Shown: positions 1 to 9,734, counted from the stretch's first letter. The stretch is DNA of 64,000 bases from Moraxella oculi (GCF_023336735.1 NZ_JAMBAQ010000003.1:62001-126000); one strand, 5' to 3'. Translations and numbers: made by a program. Notes: a model not told the origin generated them from the sequence alone.

Positions 1-354
1 CTGGCTGAAAATTCACGCATCCAAGGTGAATTTTTGCGTGAAGAGCTTGATAAACTTACCCAAGATTACCCTTGCATTGGTAATGTGCGTGGTCGTGGCT
101 TAATGACGGGTATTGAGATCGTCGATGAGCGTAAGCCTGCCGATCATATGGGGTCTTATCCTGCCGATAGCGAGCTTGCTGCTGCCATCCAAAAAGCGTG
201 CTTTGATAATAAACTACTGCTAGAGCGTGGTGGTCGTGGCGGTACGGTGGTGCGTTTGCTGTGTCCAATCACCATCACTCGCGAAGAATGTCAGATGGTC
301 ATTGATCGCTTTAAAAAGGCGGTGTGTGAAGCGTTAAAGGTGGTGCGCAGTTAA
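1..354 (+). CDS. dat: Diaminobutyrate--2-oxoglutarate aminotransferase, C-terminal part
   Basis: Only the last 117 codons are in the window; the frame is open from base 1, so the gene begins upstream. The family is a PLP-dependent class III aminotransferase that makes L-2,4-diaminobutyrate from aspartate semialdehyde. Visible family features are the C-terminal small-domain segments [13 protein letters not shown] and [15 protein letters not shown] followed by PITITREEC. The assignment is strengthened by ddc, which encodes the next enzyme (diaminobutyrate decarboxylase) and lies at 9780. In related genomes dat and ddc are adjacent; here a restriction island separates them. A terminator follows the stop codon. 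The catalytic lysine is outside the window. Confidence 0.85.
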   Translation: MAENSRIQGEFLREELDKLTQDYPCIGNVRGRGLMTGIEIVDERKPADHMGSYPADSELAAAIQKACFDNKLLLERGGRGGTVVRLLCPITITREECQMVIDRFKKAVCEALKVVRS

Positions 355-368
355 CCAAACTACCTCAA

Positions 369-408
369 AAAAACGGTAAGGCGACTGCTTTGCCGTTTTT
401 TATTTTTT
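369..408 (+). terminator. Rho-independent terminator after dat
   Basis: An 11-bp stem (372-382 with 387-397, two G-T pairs, 4-nt loop GACT) is preceded by an A-run and followed by a T-rich run. It ends the dat transcript before the restriction island. Confidence 0.75.
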
Positions 409-424
409 AGATAAAACTGAGATA

Positions 425-433
425 TGCTATAAT
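425..433 (+). promoter_or_regulatory. Extended -10 promoter for hsdM
   Basis: TGCTATAAT is a perfect -10 hexamer with the TGn extension, 28 bases before the hsdM start. No good -35 is visible, which is common for extended -10 promoters. An AGGA ribosome binding site lies at 451-454. Confidence 0.6.
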
Positions 434-461
434 TTAATAAGTTTTTTATTAGGATAGTCCG

Positions 462-2006
462 ATGACTTATGCACAACAACGAGATGAACTCCACCGCCGT
501 ATCTGGCAGATTGCTAACGAAGTTCGAGGGGCGGTAGATGGTTGGGATTTTAAGCAATATGTTTTAGGGGCGTTGTTTTACCGCTTTATCAGCGAGCATT
601 TTAGCGATTATATTGAAGGGGGCGATGACAGCGTCAGCTATGCCGATTTTGATGACAATGACCCAAGTTTGGAGCAAATCAAAGACGATACCATCAAAAC
701 CAAAGGCTATTTTATCTATCCAAGCCAGCTTTTTGTCAATGTTGCCAAAAATGCCCACACCAATGAAAACCTCAACGCCGATTTAAAAGCCATTTTTGAT
801 GCCATTGAATCATCGGCAATGGGCTATGGTTCAGAAGACGACATCAAAGGCTTGTTTGCTGATTTTGATACGACTTCTAGCCGTTTAGGCAGCACCGTCA
901 AGGATAAAAATGACCGCCTTGCCAAAGTATTAAAGGGTGTGGCACAGCTTGAGCTTGGCAATTTTCACGACAGTCAAATTGATTTGTTTGGCGATGCGTA
1001 TGAGTTTTTGATTTCTAACTATGCCGCCAATGCGGGTAAATCAGGCGGTGAATTTTTCACGCCGCAAACCGTTTCCAAGCTTATTGCTCAGCTTGCTATG
1101 CATGGAAAAACTTCGATCAATAAAGTCTATGATCCAGCGTGTGGCTCTGGCTCGCTGTTATTGCAGGCCAAAAAGCAATTTGATGAGGGGTTTGTTGAGG
1201 ATGGTTTTTTTGGGCAGGAGATTAACCATACCACTTACAACCTTGCTCGTATGAATATGTTTTTGCACAACATTAATTACGACAAATTTGACATTGCTCT
1301 TGGCGATACGCTGACCGCCCCTAAGTTGGGCGATGAAAAGCCTTTTGATGCGATTGTGTCTAATCCACCGTATTCGGTCAAATGGATTGGCGATGATGAC
1401 CCCACCTTAATCAATGACGACCGTTTTGCCCCTGCGGGTGTCCTTGCCCCCAAATCAAAAGCCGATTTTGCGTTTATTTTGCACGCATTGAGCTATTTAT
1501 CCGCTAAAGGTCGTGCGGCAATTGTGTCATTTCCTGGTATTTTTTATCGCGGTGGGGCAGAAGGTAAAATCCGTAAATATCTGATTGATAATAACTATGT
1601 AGAAACCGTTATTCAATTGCCTAATAATTTATTTTTTGGGACAAGTATTGCCACTTGTATTTTGGTATTGGCTAAAAATAAAAGTGATAATAAAACCCAA
1701 TTTATAGATGCAAGTGAGTTTTATAAAAAAGAAACGAATAATAATGTGCTGACTGATGCGCGTATTGCGGAAATTGTCAAACTCTTTGCGGATAAACAAG
1801 ATGTCGCTCATATTTGTAAAATGGTGGAAAACAGCGATATTGAGGCGAATGATTATAATTTGGCGGTGTCCAGTTATGTAGAAGCGAAAGATGATAAAGA
1901 AGTGATTGATATTGTGCTTTTAAATGATGAAATTAACCAAACAGTTAGTAAAATCAGCCAGTTAAGAGATAAAATTGACAGTATTGTAGCACAAATTGAG
2001 GTGTAA
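462..2006 (+). CDS. hsdM: Type I restriction-modification methyltransferase subunit HsdM
   Basis: This 514-aa subunit methylates adenine (N6) in the host recognition site as part of an M2S complex and also forms the R2M2S restriction complex. The SAM-binding motif DPACGSG lies at about residues 224-230 and the catalytic N6-adenine motif NPPY at 301-304. An N-terminal helical HsdM domain (about residues 8-150) precedes them. The length is normal for the EcoR124I-like class. It is the first gene of the island and has its own extended -10 promoter. The rhuM gene starts one base after its stop, so the two are probably translated from one message. Confidence 0.95.
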   Translation: MTYAQQRDELHRRIWQIANEVRGAVDGWDFKQYVLGALFYRFISEHFSDYIEGGDDSVSYADFDDNDPSLEQIKDDTIKTKGYFIYPSQLFVNVAKNAHTNENLNADLKAIFDAIESSAMGYGSEDDIKGLFADFDTTSSRLGSTVKDKNDRLAKVLKGVAQLELGNFHDSQIDLFGDAYEFLISNYAANAGKSGGEFFTPQTVSKLIAQLAMHGKTSINKVYDPACGSGSLLLQAKKQFDEGFVEDGFFGQEINHTTYNLARMNMFLHNINYDKFDIALGDTLTAPKLGDEKPFDAIVSNPPYSVKWIGDDDPTLINDDRFAPAGVLAPKSKADFAFILHALSYLSAKGRAAIVSFPGIFYRGGAEGKIRKYLIDNNYVETVIQLPNNLFFGTSIATCILVLAKNKSDNKTQFIDASEFYKKETNNNVLTDARIAEIVKLFADKQDVAHICKMVENSDIEANDYNLAVSSYVEAKDDKEVIDIVLLNDEINQTVSKISQLRDKIDSIVAQIEV

Positions 2007-2007
2007 G

Positions 2008-3009
2008 ATGAGCAATAATCAAATTGTCATTTTTAATCGTGATGATGGTTGTATTGGCATCAATGTTAAGATTGAGGGCGATACCGTATGGCTAACGCAA
2101 AAAGCAATGGCAGAACTATTTGATGTTAATACGCCAGCCATCAGTAAGCACTTGAACAATATTTTTGATGAGGGGGAATTGCAACGAGAGGCAACTGTTT
2201 CCAAAATGGAAATAGTTCAGACGGAGGGTGTAAGGCAAGTTACAAGATTGGTGGATCTTTACAATCTTGATGCGATTATTTCGGTCGGTTATCGTATCAA
2301 CTCCGCTAAGGCAACCCAGTTTCGTATTTGGGCGACCCAAATCATAAAAGAATATCTCATCAAAGGCTTTGCGATGGACGATGAGCGCCTAAAAAATGTA
2401 GGGGGCGGTTCATATTTTAAAGAGTTGCTAGACCGCATTAGAGATATTCGCTCTAGTGAAAAAGTGATGTATCGGCAGGTATTGGACCTATATGCCACAG
2501 CAATAGACTATACAGCAAATAGTGATGAAAGTATTTTGTTTTTCAAGACTGTACAAAATAAATTGCATTACGCCGCTCACGGTCATACAGCCAGTGAAGT
2601 TATTTATTTGCGTGTAGATAGTGATAAGCCTTTTGCTGGATTACAAAATTTTAAGGGTACTCAACCTACGCAGGCTGAATCAATGATAGCCAAAAATTAT
2701 CTAACCGAACAAGAATTAAAGGTTTTAAATAATTTGGTATCGGCTTATTTTGATTTTGCTGAACTAAACGCCATAGAAGAAAAACCGATGACGATGCAAG
2801 ATTATATAGATGGGCTAGATAGATTATTGAATGCCACAGGACGAGAAGTCTTGCAAGGAGCTGGCAATATATCGCACGCACAAGCAGAGAAAAAAGCCAA
2901 AGGCGAATACAAAAAATACAAGGCAAAAACACTGTCCGATGTAGAAAAATCCTACCTTGAAGTGATTAAGGATTTAAACAAAATGGCCAAAAAAGTGAGT
3001 AAAAAATAA
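2008..3009 (+). CDS. RhuM family protein
   Basis: A 333-aa protein of the RhuM family, recognised from the N-terminal pattern DTVWLTQKAMAELFDV, then ISKHLNNIF, then NLDAIISVGYRI and TQFRIWATQI. The N-terminal part looks like a helix-turn-helix or KilA-N-type DNA-binding region. The biochemical function of the family is not established; members often sit beside or inside type I restriction loci. The ATG at 2008 is preferred over an upstream in-frame TTG at 1996 because GAGGTG lies just before it and MSNNQ matches the usual family start. The stop overlaps the hsdS start by one base (TAATG), showing tight coupling in the hsd operon. Confidence 0.8.
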   Translation: MSNNQIVIFNRDDGCIGINVKIEGDTVWLTQKAMAELFDVNTPAISKHLNNIFDEGELQREATVSKMEIVQTEGVRQVTRLVDLYNLDAIISVGYRINSAKATQFRIWATQIIKEYLIKGFAMDDERLKNVGGGSYFKELLDRIRDIRSSEKVMYRQVLDLYATAIDYTANSDESILFFKTVQNKLHYAAHGHTASEVIYLRVDSDKPFAGLQNFKGTQPTQAESMIAKNYLTEQELKVLNNLVSAYFDFAELNAIEEKPMTMQDYIDGLDRLLNATGREVLQGAGNISHAQAEKKAKGEYKKYKAKTLSDVEKSYLEVIKDLNKMAKKVSKK

Positions 3010-4178
3010 TGCACGCTTTTATTAAAAAATTGCTAGATGGGCAAAAAGTAGAGTGGAAAACTCTGGGGGAGATTGCTAATTTAAAGCGTGGAAGAGTAAT
3101 TTCAAAAGAATATTTAACTAATAACAAAGGGATTTATCCTGTTTATAGCTCTCAAACAGTTGATGACGGCAAAATAGGCAGTATTAACACCTTTGATTTT
3201 GATGGTGAGTTTGTAACTTGGACAACCGACGGAGCAAATGCAGGCACGGTATTTTACCGTAATGGAAAATTTTCTATTACCAATGTCTGTGGTTTGGTTA
3301 TTTTAAATGATTTAAACCAGTTGAATTACAAATTTATTTATTATTGGCTTTGTATTGAAGCTAAAAAATATGTGTATTCAGGAATGGGAAACCCAAAGTT
3401 GATGAGTAATCAAATGGAAAAAATCAAAATCCCAATCCCACCCTTATCCGTCCAAACCGAAATCGTACGGATTTTGGACGCATTTACCGCCATGACCGCC
3501 GAGCTGACCGCCGAGCTGACCGCCGAGCTTAATTTAAGAAAAAAGCAATATCAATATTATCGGGATTATTTATTAGATGTAGATAACCCTAATAATCCGA
3601 TAATGAATGGTGAAAAAGTAGAGTGGAGAACATTGGGGGAGGTTGCTCAATATTCGAAAAGTCGTATCAATGCCAATGAACTTGATAAAGATAGCTACAT
3701 TGGCGTTGATAACTTGCTACAGAACCGTGCAGGTAAAATACCATCAAATCATGTGCCAACCGATGGCAGAGTAGCCACTTATCAAAAAAACGATATTCTA
3801 ATTGGTAATATTCGCCCTTATCTAAAAAAGATTTGGCAAGCCAATAATAATGGTGGTGCTAGTGGAGATGTTTTAGTTATTCACTTAACGGATAATTCTG
3901 TTAATCCAAGATATTTATATCAAGTCTTATCTGATGATAAGTTTTTTGAATATAATATGAAATACGCCAAAGGTGCAAAAATGCCACGAGGCGACAAAGA
4001 AAGTATCTTGAAATATAAAATCCCCATTCCACCCCTATCGGTTCAGCAAAAGATTGTGGATGTTTTGGATAAGTTTGACACACTCACCAATTCAATTAGT
4101 GAGGGATTACCCAAAGAAATTGAGCTCAGACAAAAGCAGTATGAATATTATCGGCAGGTTTTGTTGGGGTTTGATTAA
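3009..4178 (+). CDS. hsdS: Type I restriction-modification specificity subunit HsdS (copy 1)
   Basis: A 389-aa specificity subunit with two target-recognition domains (about residues 10-145 and 200-335), each followed by a conserved helical region beginning IPIPPLSVQ. The central conserved region carries three TAEL repeats at 3495-3530; this spacer sets the distance between the two half-sites in EcoR124-type enzymes. TRD1 (3054-3433) is identical in DNA to the second TRD of the downstream hsdS copy. The C-terminal conserved segment is also nearly identical to that of the second copy. Both halves are intact, so this is the copy that can give a full complex in the present state. Confidence 0.95.
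   Translation: MHAFIKKLLDGQKVEWKTLGEIANLKRGRVISKEYLTNNKGIYPVYSSQTVDDGKIGSINTFDFDGEFVTWTTDGANAGTVFYRNGKFSITNVCGLVILNDLNQLNYKFIYYWLCIEAKKYVYSGMGNPKLMSNQMEKIKIPIPPLSVQTEIVRILDAFTAMTAELTAELTAELNLRKKQYQYYRDYLLDVDNPNNPIMNGEKVEWRTLGEVAQYSKSRINANELDKDSYIGVDNLLQNRAGKIPSNHVPTDGRVATYQKNDILIGNIRPYLKKIWQANNNGGASGDVLVIHLTDNSVNPRYLYQVLSDDKFFEYNMKYAKGAKMPRGDKESILKYKIPIPPLSVQQKIVDVLDKFDTLTNSISEGLPKEIELRQKQYEYYRQVLLGFD
3054..3433 (+). repeat. 380-bp direct repeat, copy 1 (TRD segment)
   Basis: This segment of hsdS copy 1 is identical base for base to 9144-9523 (offset 6090). It encodes one complete target-recognition domain, in the N-terminal position here and in the C-terminal position in copy 2. Confidence 0.95.
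3495..3530 (+). repeat. Three tandem 12-bp units encoding TAEL
   Basis: Three copies of accgccgagct(g/t) encode [12 protein letters not shown] in the central conserved region of HsdS copy 1. The second HsdS has two copies. In EcoR124I versus EcoR124II the same TAEL motif, twice or three times, changes the recognition-site spacer by one base. Confidence 0.9.
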
Positions 4179-4234
4179 TTTTTTTAAAGGTAAATTTAAA
4201 TTTATATATCAACCAAAAATGTAGAGAAGTTGTT

Positions 4235-5344
4235 ATGGGTAAAAACTTAATAGAAATTGCACAACAGTTGATTGATTTGAATAAAAAAGCTCAATTAATC
4301 TATGCTTTTAATGGCACAGGAAAAACTCGTCTATCTCGTGAATTGAAAGAGCTTGTGCAACCAAAGGTTGATAGTAGCGGTAGTGATTTAAAAGATAAGA
4401 AAATTTTATATTATTCTTCTTTTACGGAAGATTTGTTTTATTGGCATAATGATTTGGATAATGATAAAGATGTCAAATTGAAAATTCACCCCAATACTTT
4501 TACAAAGTGGGTTTTTGAAGAGCAGGGGTTGGAAGAAACAGTTAGTAAAAATTTTCAGCATTATACTAATGAGAAATTAACACCAAGATTTAGCTCAGAT
4601 TTTTCAGAAGTAACTTTCTCTTATACAACAAGCGACACCATTGATGATAATATTAAAATATCAAAAGGTGAAGAAAGTAATTTTATTTGGAGCATTTTTT
4701 ATACATTAATAGAACAAGTTGTTGAAGAATTGAATATTGAAGAGTCAGATCGCTCTACCGATAAATTTAATAATATTAAGTATGTTTTTATTGATGACCC
4801 TGTCAGTTCATTGGATGAAAATCATTTAATTGAAATGGCAGTGAATTTGGCAAGGTTAATTAAAAACAGTAATTTTGATATGAATAGTATTAAATTCATT
4901 ATTACCACACACAATTCTATATTTTACAATATTTTATATAGAGAATTGGGTGTAAATCAAGGATTTTTGTTAGAAAAAAATTCAAATGGATTGTTTTTAT
5001 TGAGCGAAAAAAAAGGCGATTCAAACACATCTTTTTCATACCATCTTCATTTAAGGTCTATTTTAAAAAAAGCAATTAATGATAACGCTATTGAAAAATA
5101 TCATTTTATGTTATTGAGAAATCTGTATGAAAAAACAGCTGGTTTTTTGGGCTATAAAGAATGGTCGGTTTTACTTCCTGCCGATGGTAAAGATGCGTAT
5201 TATAGCCGTATCATTAATTTTTCTAGCCATTCCTCATTGGCAAATGAAACATCAATTTATTTAACTGATGCTGAAAAAAATATTGTTAGTTATTTGCTAA
5301 ATGATTTAACAACCAGATACAGTTTTTATCAATTGGAGCAATAA
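4235..5344 (+). CDS. prrC: PrrC-like anticodon nuclease (tRNA-Lys cleaving type)
   Basis: A 369-aa protein with an ABC/SMC-like ATPase domain: Walker A AFNGTGKT (24-31), signature SKGEE (143-147), Walker B with D-loop FIDDPVSSLD (185-194) and H-loop TTH (224-226). The C-terminal part carries KKGDSNTSFSY (259-269), nearly the PrrC-specific segment KYGDSNKSFSY, and the candidate catalytic triad R295, E299 and H332. That spacing is almost the same as R320, E324 and H356 of E. coli PrrC. The position between hsdS and hsdR is exactly that of prrC in the prr locus. There the nuclease is kept silent by the type I complex and is released when phage disables restriction, cutting the tRNA-Lys anticodon loop. 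GAGAAG before the ATG may serve as ribosome binding site. It is about 27 residues shorter than E. coli PrrC but looks intact. Confidence 0.88.
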   Translation: MGKNLIEIAQQLIDLNKKAQLIYAFNGTGKTRLSRELKELVQPKVDSSGSDLKDKKILYYSSFTEDLFYWHNDLDNDKDVKLKIHPNTFTKWVFEEQGLEETVSKNFQHYTNEKLTPRFSSDFSEVTFSYTTSDTIDDNIKISKGEESNFIWSIFYTLIEQVVEELNIEESDRSTDKFNNIKYVFIDDPVSSLDENHLIEMAVNLARLIKNSNFDMNSIKFIITTHNSIFYNILYRELGVNQGFLLEKNSNGLFLLSEKKGDSNTSFSYHLHLRSILKKAINDNAIEKYHFMLLRNLYEKTAGFLGYKEWSVLLPADGKDAYYSRIINFSSHSSLANETSIYLTDAEKNIVSYLLNDLTTRYSFYQLEQ

Positions 5345-5347
5345 ACA

Positions 5348-8300
5348 ATGGCCACCCAAACCACCCCCATCGCCCAAACCAATCAATTTATTGTTTTAGA
5401 TAAATATGAAAAACTGCCCCAAACAGGCGGTTATCAGACCGAAAGCGACTTAGAAAAAGAGCTGATTGCCGATTTAAAAGCACAAGGCTACGAACACCGT
5501 ACCGATTTAAAAAATCAAAAAAATTTACTTGATAACATAAGACAGCAACTACAAACGCTGAATAATACGGTTTTTAATGATAATGAATGGCAACGCTTTA
5601 TCAATGATTATTTAGACAAACCCAGCGAAAGCGTGATTGATAAAACGCGTAAATTACACGACAATCACATCTATGACTTTGTCTTTGATAATGGGCGTAT
5701 TCAAAACATTTATTTAATTGATAAAACCAATGTGTCAAGAAATAAATTGCAAATTATTAGCCAATTTGAACAAACGGGTACGCAAGCCAATCGCTATGAT
5801 GTAACCATTTTGGTCAATGGCTTGCCAATGGTGCAAATAGAGCTTAAAAAACGAGGTGTTGCTATTCGTGAAGCCTTTAATCAAATTCATCGTTATAGTA
5901 AAGAAAGTTTTAATAGCGAACATTCTTTATTTAAATATTTGCAAATTTTTGTAATTAGTAACGGTACTGATACCCGCTACTTTGCCAATACCACTAAGCG
6001 AAACAAAAACAGCTTTGATTTTACGATGAATTGGGCAAGGTCGGATAATACCATTATTAAAGACCTTAAAGATTTTACTGCCACCTTTTTGCAAAAGAAT
6101 ACTTTGTTAAATGTTTTGCTTAATTATTCGGTTTTTGATGTATCAGATACCTTATTGATTATGCGTCCATATCAAATTGCTGCAACAGAGAGAGTTTTAT
6201 GGAAAATCCAAAGCTCTTATAACGCTAAAAATTGGTCTACTACCGAAAGCGGGGGCTATATTTGGCATACCACAGGTTCTGGAAAAACATTAACCAGCTT
6301 TAAATCTGCTCGCCTTGCTACCCAATTACCTTTTATTGATAAAGTCTTTTTTGTCGTGGATAGAAAAGATTTAGATTATCAGACAATGAAAGAATATCAG
6401 CGATTTAGTCCTGATAGCGTTAATGGTTCAAGCAGTACAAAGGGTTTAAAGCAAAATATTGAAAAAAATGATAATAAAATTATTGTTACTACCATTCAAA
6501 AACTCAATAATTTAATGAAATCAGAAAATGATTTGCCGATATATAACAAGCAAGTGGTATTTATTTTTGATGAATGTCATCGCTCGCAGTTTGGCGAAGC
6601 CCAAAAAAACTTACAAAAAAAATTCAAAAAATACTACCAGTTTGGCTTTACAGGGACGCCGATTTTTCCTACAAACGCCTTAGGAGCAGAAACCACCGCC
6701 AGCGTCTTTGGTCGAGAATTACATTCTTATGTGATTACTGATGCCATTCGTGATGAAAAAGTATTAAAATTCAAAGTAGATTATCATAATGTTTCCCCAA
6801 AATTTAAAGAACAAGAAAACGAAACCGACTTAAATAAACTATCTGCTTTTGAAAATAAACAAGCATTATTGCACCCAGAACGCATTCGTGAAGTTAGTGA
6901 ATATATTTTAACTAATTTTCGCCATAAAACACACCGCTTAAATGCACAAGGTAAAGGGTTTAATGCAATGTTTGCGGTCAGTTCGGTAGAGTGTGCCAAA
7001 CTGTATTATGAAAGTTTGAAAAACTTGCAAAAAAATCACGCCAAACCATTAAAGATCGTCACTATTTTTTCATTTTCTGCCAATGAAGAGCAAGACGGAG
7101 CGGGCGATATCCCTGATGAAACTTTTGAACCAACCGCTATGAACAGCACAGCAAAAGAATTTTTGCAAATGGCGATGAATGATTATAATCAACTCTTCGC
7201 TACTAATTATGGAATGGACAGTCAATCATTTCAAAATTATTATCGTGACTTAGCAAGGCGTGTTAAAAATCAAGAAATAGATTTATTAATTGTAGTGGGA
7301 ATGTTTTTAACCGGTTTTGATGCACCGCAATTAAATACGCTGTTTGTCGATAAAAACTTACGTTATCACGGTTTAATTCAATCCTATTCACGCACTAACC
7401 GCATTTATGATGCGACTAAAGTTTTTGGTAATATCGTTTCTTTTCGCAATTTAGAAAATGACACCATAGAAGCAATTGAGTTATTTGGTGATAAAAACAC
7501 CAAAAACATCATTATTGAAAAAAGCTTTGATGAATATATGGGCGGTTATACCAGTAGCGATGGCGAAGCACAGCGTGGCTATTTGCAGGTTGTTACTGAA
7601 TTACAGCAACGCTTTGCCAACCCTGATGAGATTGTTACAGAAAAAGATAAAAAAGATTTTGTCAAACTGTTTGGCGACTACTTAAAAGCTGAAAACATTT
7701 TACGAAACTATGATGAATTTACGGCCTTATACGCCCTAAAAAGCATTGATAAAAACGATCAAGAAGCGATTGACAACATCAAGCAAAAATACGACCTAAG
7801 CGATGACGACATAGAAAAACTGCAAGCCATCACACCGCCAAGCGAAAGACTTTTGCAAGATTATCGCTCTACTTATAACGACATCAGAGAATGGTTGCGT
7901 CAAGAAAAAACCAACGAACAAAAAGAACAATCCAAAATTGATTGGTCTGATGTGGTGTTTGAAGTGGAACTCCTAAAATCGCAAGAGATAAATTTGGATT
8001 ATATCCTTGAGCTGATTTTTGAAAAAAACAAAAGAAATGGCGATAAAGTCGCTTTGGTGGACGAAATTCGCCATATTATTAGGGGTAGTATTGACCACCG
8101 TGCCAAAGAAAGCTTGATGGTCGATTTTATCAATCAAACTGACCTTAGTGCGGTTGCGGATAAGTCGCACATCATGGAAATGTTTATTCGCTTTGCCCGT
8201 GAGGAACAACAAAAACAAGCGATTGAGTTAATTGAAAGTGAAAAGCTAAATACAGATGCTGCCATTCGCTATCTCAATGCTTCTTTAAGACGAGAATACG

Positions 8301-8482
8301 CCACCGATCATGGCACAGAATTAAACGCCATTTTGCCCAAAATGAGTCCGCTTAACCCAAAATACCTAACTGCCAAACAAAGCATTTTTCAAAAAGTGAG
8401 TGCTTTTGTAGAAACTTTTAAAGGTATTGGTGGAATGATTTTAGACAAGGTTTTGGCAGATGATTTGGGAGATAGGCAATGA
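5348..8482 (+). CDS. hsdR: Type I restriction endonuclease subunit HsdR
   Basis: A 1044-aa motor and nuclease subunit. The N-terminal PD-(D/E)XK nuclease is seen around residues 150-168 (RYDVTILVN then VQIELKK). Superfamily 2 helicase motifs follow: TTGSGKT near residue 307, DECHR near 407 and FTGTP near 434. A helical C-terminal part contacts HsdM and HsdS. It pulls DNA past the bound complex and cuts at a distance when sites are unmethylated. It starts three bases after prrC and overlaps the second hsdS by four bases (ATGA), so the whole island behaves as one operon. Confidence 0.95.
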   Translation: MATQTTPIAQTNQFIVLDKYEKLPQTGGYQTESDLEKELIADLKAQGYEHRTDLKNQKNLLDNIRQQLQTLNNTVFNDNEWQRFINDYLDKPSESVIDKTRKLHDNHIYDFVFDNGRIQNIYLIDKTNVSRNKLQIISQFEQTGTQANRYDVTILVNGLPMVQIELKKRGVAIREAFNQIHRYSKESFNSEHSLFKYLQIFVISNGTDTRYFANTTKRNKNSFDFTMNWARSDNTIIKDLKDFTATFLQKNTLLNVLLNYSVFDVSDTLLIMRPYQIAATERVLWKIQSSYNAKNWSTTESGGYIWHTTGSGKTLTSFKSARLATQLPFIDKVFFVVDRKDLDYQTMKEYQRFSPDSVNGSSSTKGLKQNIEKNDNKIIVTTIQKLNNLMKSENDLPIYNKQVVFIFDECHRSQFGEAQKNLQKKFKKYYQFGFTGTPIFPTNALGAETTASVFGRELHSYVITDAIRDEKVLKFKVDYHNVSPKFKEQENETDLNKLSAFENKQALLHPERIREVSEYILTNFRHKTHRLNAQGKGFNAMFAVSSVECAKLYYESLKNLQKNHAKPLKIVTIFSFSANEEQDGAGDIPDETFEPTAMNSTAKEFLQMAMNDYNQLFATNYGMDSQSFQNYYRDLARRVKNQEIDLLIVVGMFLTGFDAPQLNTLFVDKNLRYHGLIQSYSRTNRIYDATKVFGNIVSFRNLENDTIEAIELFGDKNTKNIIIEKSFDEYMGGYTSSDGEAQRGYLQVVTELQQRFANPDEIVTEKDKKDFVKLFGDYLKAENILRNYDEFTALYALKSIDKNDQEAIDNIKQKYDLSDDDIEKLQAITPPSERLLQDYRSTYNDIREWLRQEKTNEQKEQSKIDWSDVVFEVELLKSQEINLDYILELIFEKNKRNGDKVALVDEIRHIIRGSIDHRAKESLMVDFINQTDLSAVADKSHIMEMFIRFAREEQQKQAIELIESEKLNTDAAIRYLNASLRREYATDHGTELNAILPKMSPLNPKYLTAKQSIFQKVSAFVETFKGIGGMILDKVLADDLGDRQ

Positions 8483-9174
8483 GTATTTTAAAATTGATTG
8501 AAAGCTGTGAAGTGGAGTGGAAAATAGTTGAGCAGGTATTTGATTTAAAAAACGGCTATACACCATCAAAATCAAATCCTGAATACTGGGAAAATGGTGT
8601 TGTGGATTGGTTTAGAATGGAGGATATTAGAGAAAATGGTCGTATATTGAATTCAGCATTCCAAAAAGTTTCACTTAATGCAGTTAAGGGCGGAAAATTA
8701 TTTCCTGCCAATTCAATTATTATAGCTACATCGGCTACGATAGGCGAACACGCTTTAATAACCACACCTTTTTTAGCAAACCAGAGATTTACAAACTTAG
8801 CACTCAAATCCAGCTTTAAAGATAAATTGGATATGAAATTCGTTTATTATTACTGCTTTAAACTTTGTGAGTGGTGCAAAAATAACACCACAATGTCAAG
8901 TTTTGCATCTGTTGATATGGTTGGTTTTAAAAAAATTCCCTTTCCGATCCCACCCTTATCCGTCCAAACCGAAATCGTGCGGATTTTGGACGCATTTACC
9001 GCTTTAACCGCCGAGCTAACCGCCGAGCTTAATTTAAGGCAAAAGCAATATCAATACTATCGGAATAAGTTATTATCATTTGATAACTTCTCTCAATTAA
9101 ATCCGTCTCTCTCTCTCTCTCTCTCTCTCTGCAGACAGTGGTTTGGAAAACTCTGGGGGAGATTGCTAATTTAA
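8479..9174 (+). CDS. hsdS: HsdS copy 2, 5' half (phase-variable, out of frame in this state)
   Basis: A 231-aa product with one target-recognition domain not found in copy 1, then the conserved region [15 protein letters not shown] with two TAEL repeats. Translation enters a (CT)12 tract at 9106-9130, reads it as alternating Ser-Leu, and stops at 9174 in the wrong frame. Removing one CT unit, or adding two, would join it to the frame at 9138-9692 and give a two-TRD HsdS of about 400 residues. In the present state it may still act as a half-subunit: truncated HsdS proteins of EcoR124I and EcoDXXI are known to dimerise and read symmetrical sites. The start overlaps the hsdR stop. Confidence 0.85.
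   Translation: MSILKLIESCEVEWKIVEQVFDLKNGYTPSKSNPEYWENGVVDWFRMEDIRENGRILNSAFQKVSLNAVKGGKLFPANSIIIATSATIGEHALITTPFLANQRFTNLALKSSFKDKLDMKFVYYYCFKLCEWCKNNTTMSSFASVDMVGFKKIPFPIPPLSVQTEIVRILDAFTALTAELTAELNLRQKQYQYYRNKLLSFDNFSQLNPSLSLSLSLCRQWFGKLWGRLLI
9007..9030 (+). repeat. Two tandem 12-bp units encoding TAEL
   Basis: Two copies of accgccgagct(a/t) lie in the central region of the second hsdS, against three in the first. This predicts different half-site spacing for the two subunits. Confidence 0.9.
9106..9130 (+). repeat. (CT)12 simple sequence repeat in hsdS copy 2
   Basis: A leading T is followed by twelve CT units, located in the linker between the two TRD halves. Dinucleotide slippage shifts the frame. 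Counting frames, 11 or 14 units fuse the halves, whereas 12 units (seen here) stop translation at 9174. Confidence 0.95.
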
Positions 9175-9692
9175 AGCGTGGAAGAGTAATTTCAAAAGAA
9201 TATTTAACTAATAACAAAGGGATTTATCCTGTTTATAGCTCTCAAACAGTTGATGACGGCAAAATAGGCAGTATTAACACCTTTGATTTTGATGGTGAGT
9301 TTGTAACTTGGACAACCGACGGAGCAAATGCAGGCACGGTATTTTACCGTAATGGAAAATTTTCTATTACCAATGTCTGTGGTTTGGTTATTTTAAATGA
9401 TTTAAACCAGTTGAATTACAAATTTATTTATTATTGGCTTTGTATTGAAGCTAAAAAATATGTGTATTCAGGAATGGGAAACCCAAAGTTGATGAGTAAT
9501 CAAATGGAAAAAATCAAAATCCCCATTCCTCCTCTATCGGTTCAGCAAAAGATTGTGGATGTTTTGGATAAGTTTGACACACTCACCAATTCAATTAGTG
9601 AGGGATTGCCCAAAGAAATTGAGCTCAGACAAAAGCAGTATGAATATTACCGTGAGCAATTACTTGATTTTCCAGCTGAAATAAAAGCTTGA
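9138..9692 (+). CDS. hsdS: HsdS copy 2, 3' half (second TRD and C-terminal conserved region)
   Basis: This reading frame encodes [15 protein letters not shown] and the rest of the TRD that is also TRD1 of copy 1, followed by a C-terminal conserved region almost identical to that of copy 1. It is out of frame with the 5' half by the current (CT)12 length. The GTG at 9138 has no convincing ribosome binding site, so it is probably expressed only as the C-terminal half of a fused protein when the repeat is in the permissive length. The gene ends 87 bases before ddc. Confidence 0.8.
   Translation: MVWKTLGEIANLKRGRVISKEYLTNNKGIYPVYSSQTVDDGKIGSINTFDFDGEFVTWTTDGANAGTVFYRNGKFSITNVCGLVILNDLNQLNYKFIYYWLCIEAKKYVYSGMGNPKLMSNQMEKIKIPIPPLSVQQKIVDVLDKFDTLTNSISEGLPKEIELRQKQYEYYREQLLDFPAEIKA
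9144..9523 (+). repeat. 380-bp direct repeat, copy 2 (TRD segment)
   Basis: Identical to 3054-3433. The sequence after it switches to the C-terminal conserved segment of hsdS copy 1 (from 4021), showing that the TRD changed position by recombination in conserved flanks. Confidence 0.95.
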
Positions 9693-9734
9693 TCGGCTGA
9701 TACAGATGAAAGACATCAGTATTAACCATAATTA

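Noticed and set aside
1996-2007. Upstream TTG start for rhuM
   Set aside because: The ATG at 2008 has a ribosome binding site and matches the family N-terminus.
4235-5344. Reading the ATPase as RloC or a general OLD-type nuclease
   Set aside because: RloC is about twice as long with a zinc-hook coiled coil; length, KKGDSNTSFSY and locus position fit PrrC.
9106-9130. CT tract as a sequencing artefact that creates a false split gene
   Set aside because: It cannot be fully excluded, but dinucleotide tracts in hsdS linkers are a known switching device and both sides are perfectly coding, so a real repeat is more likely.
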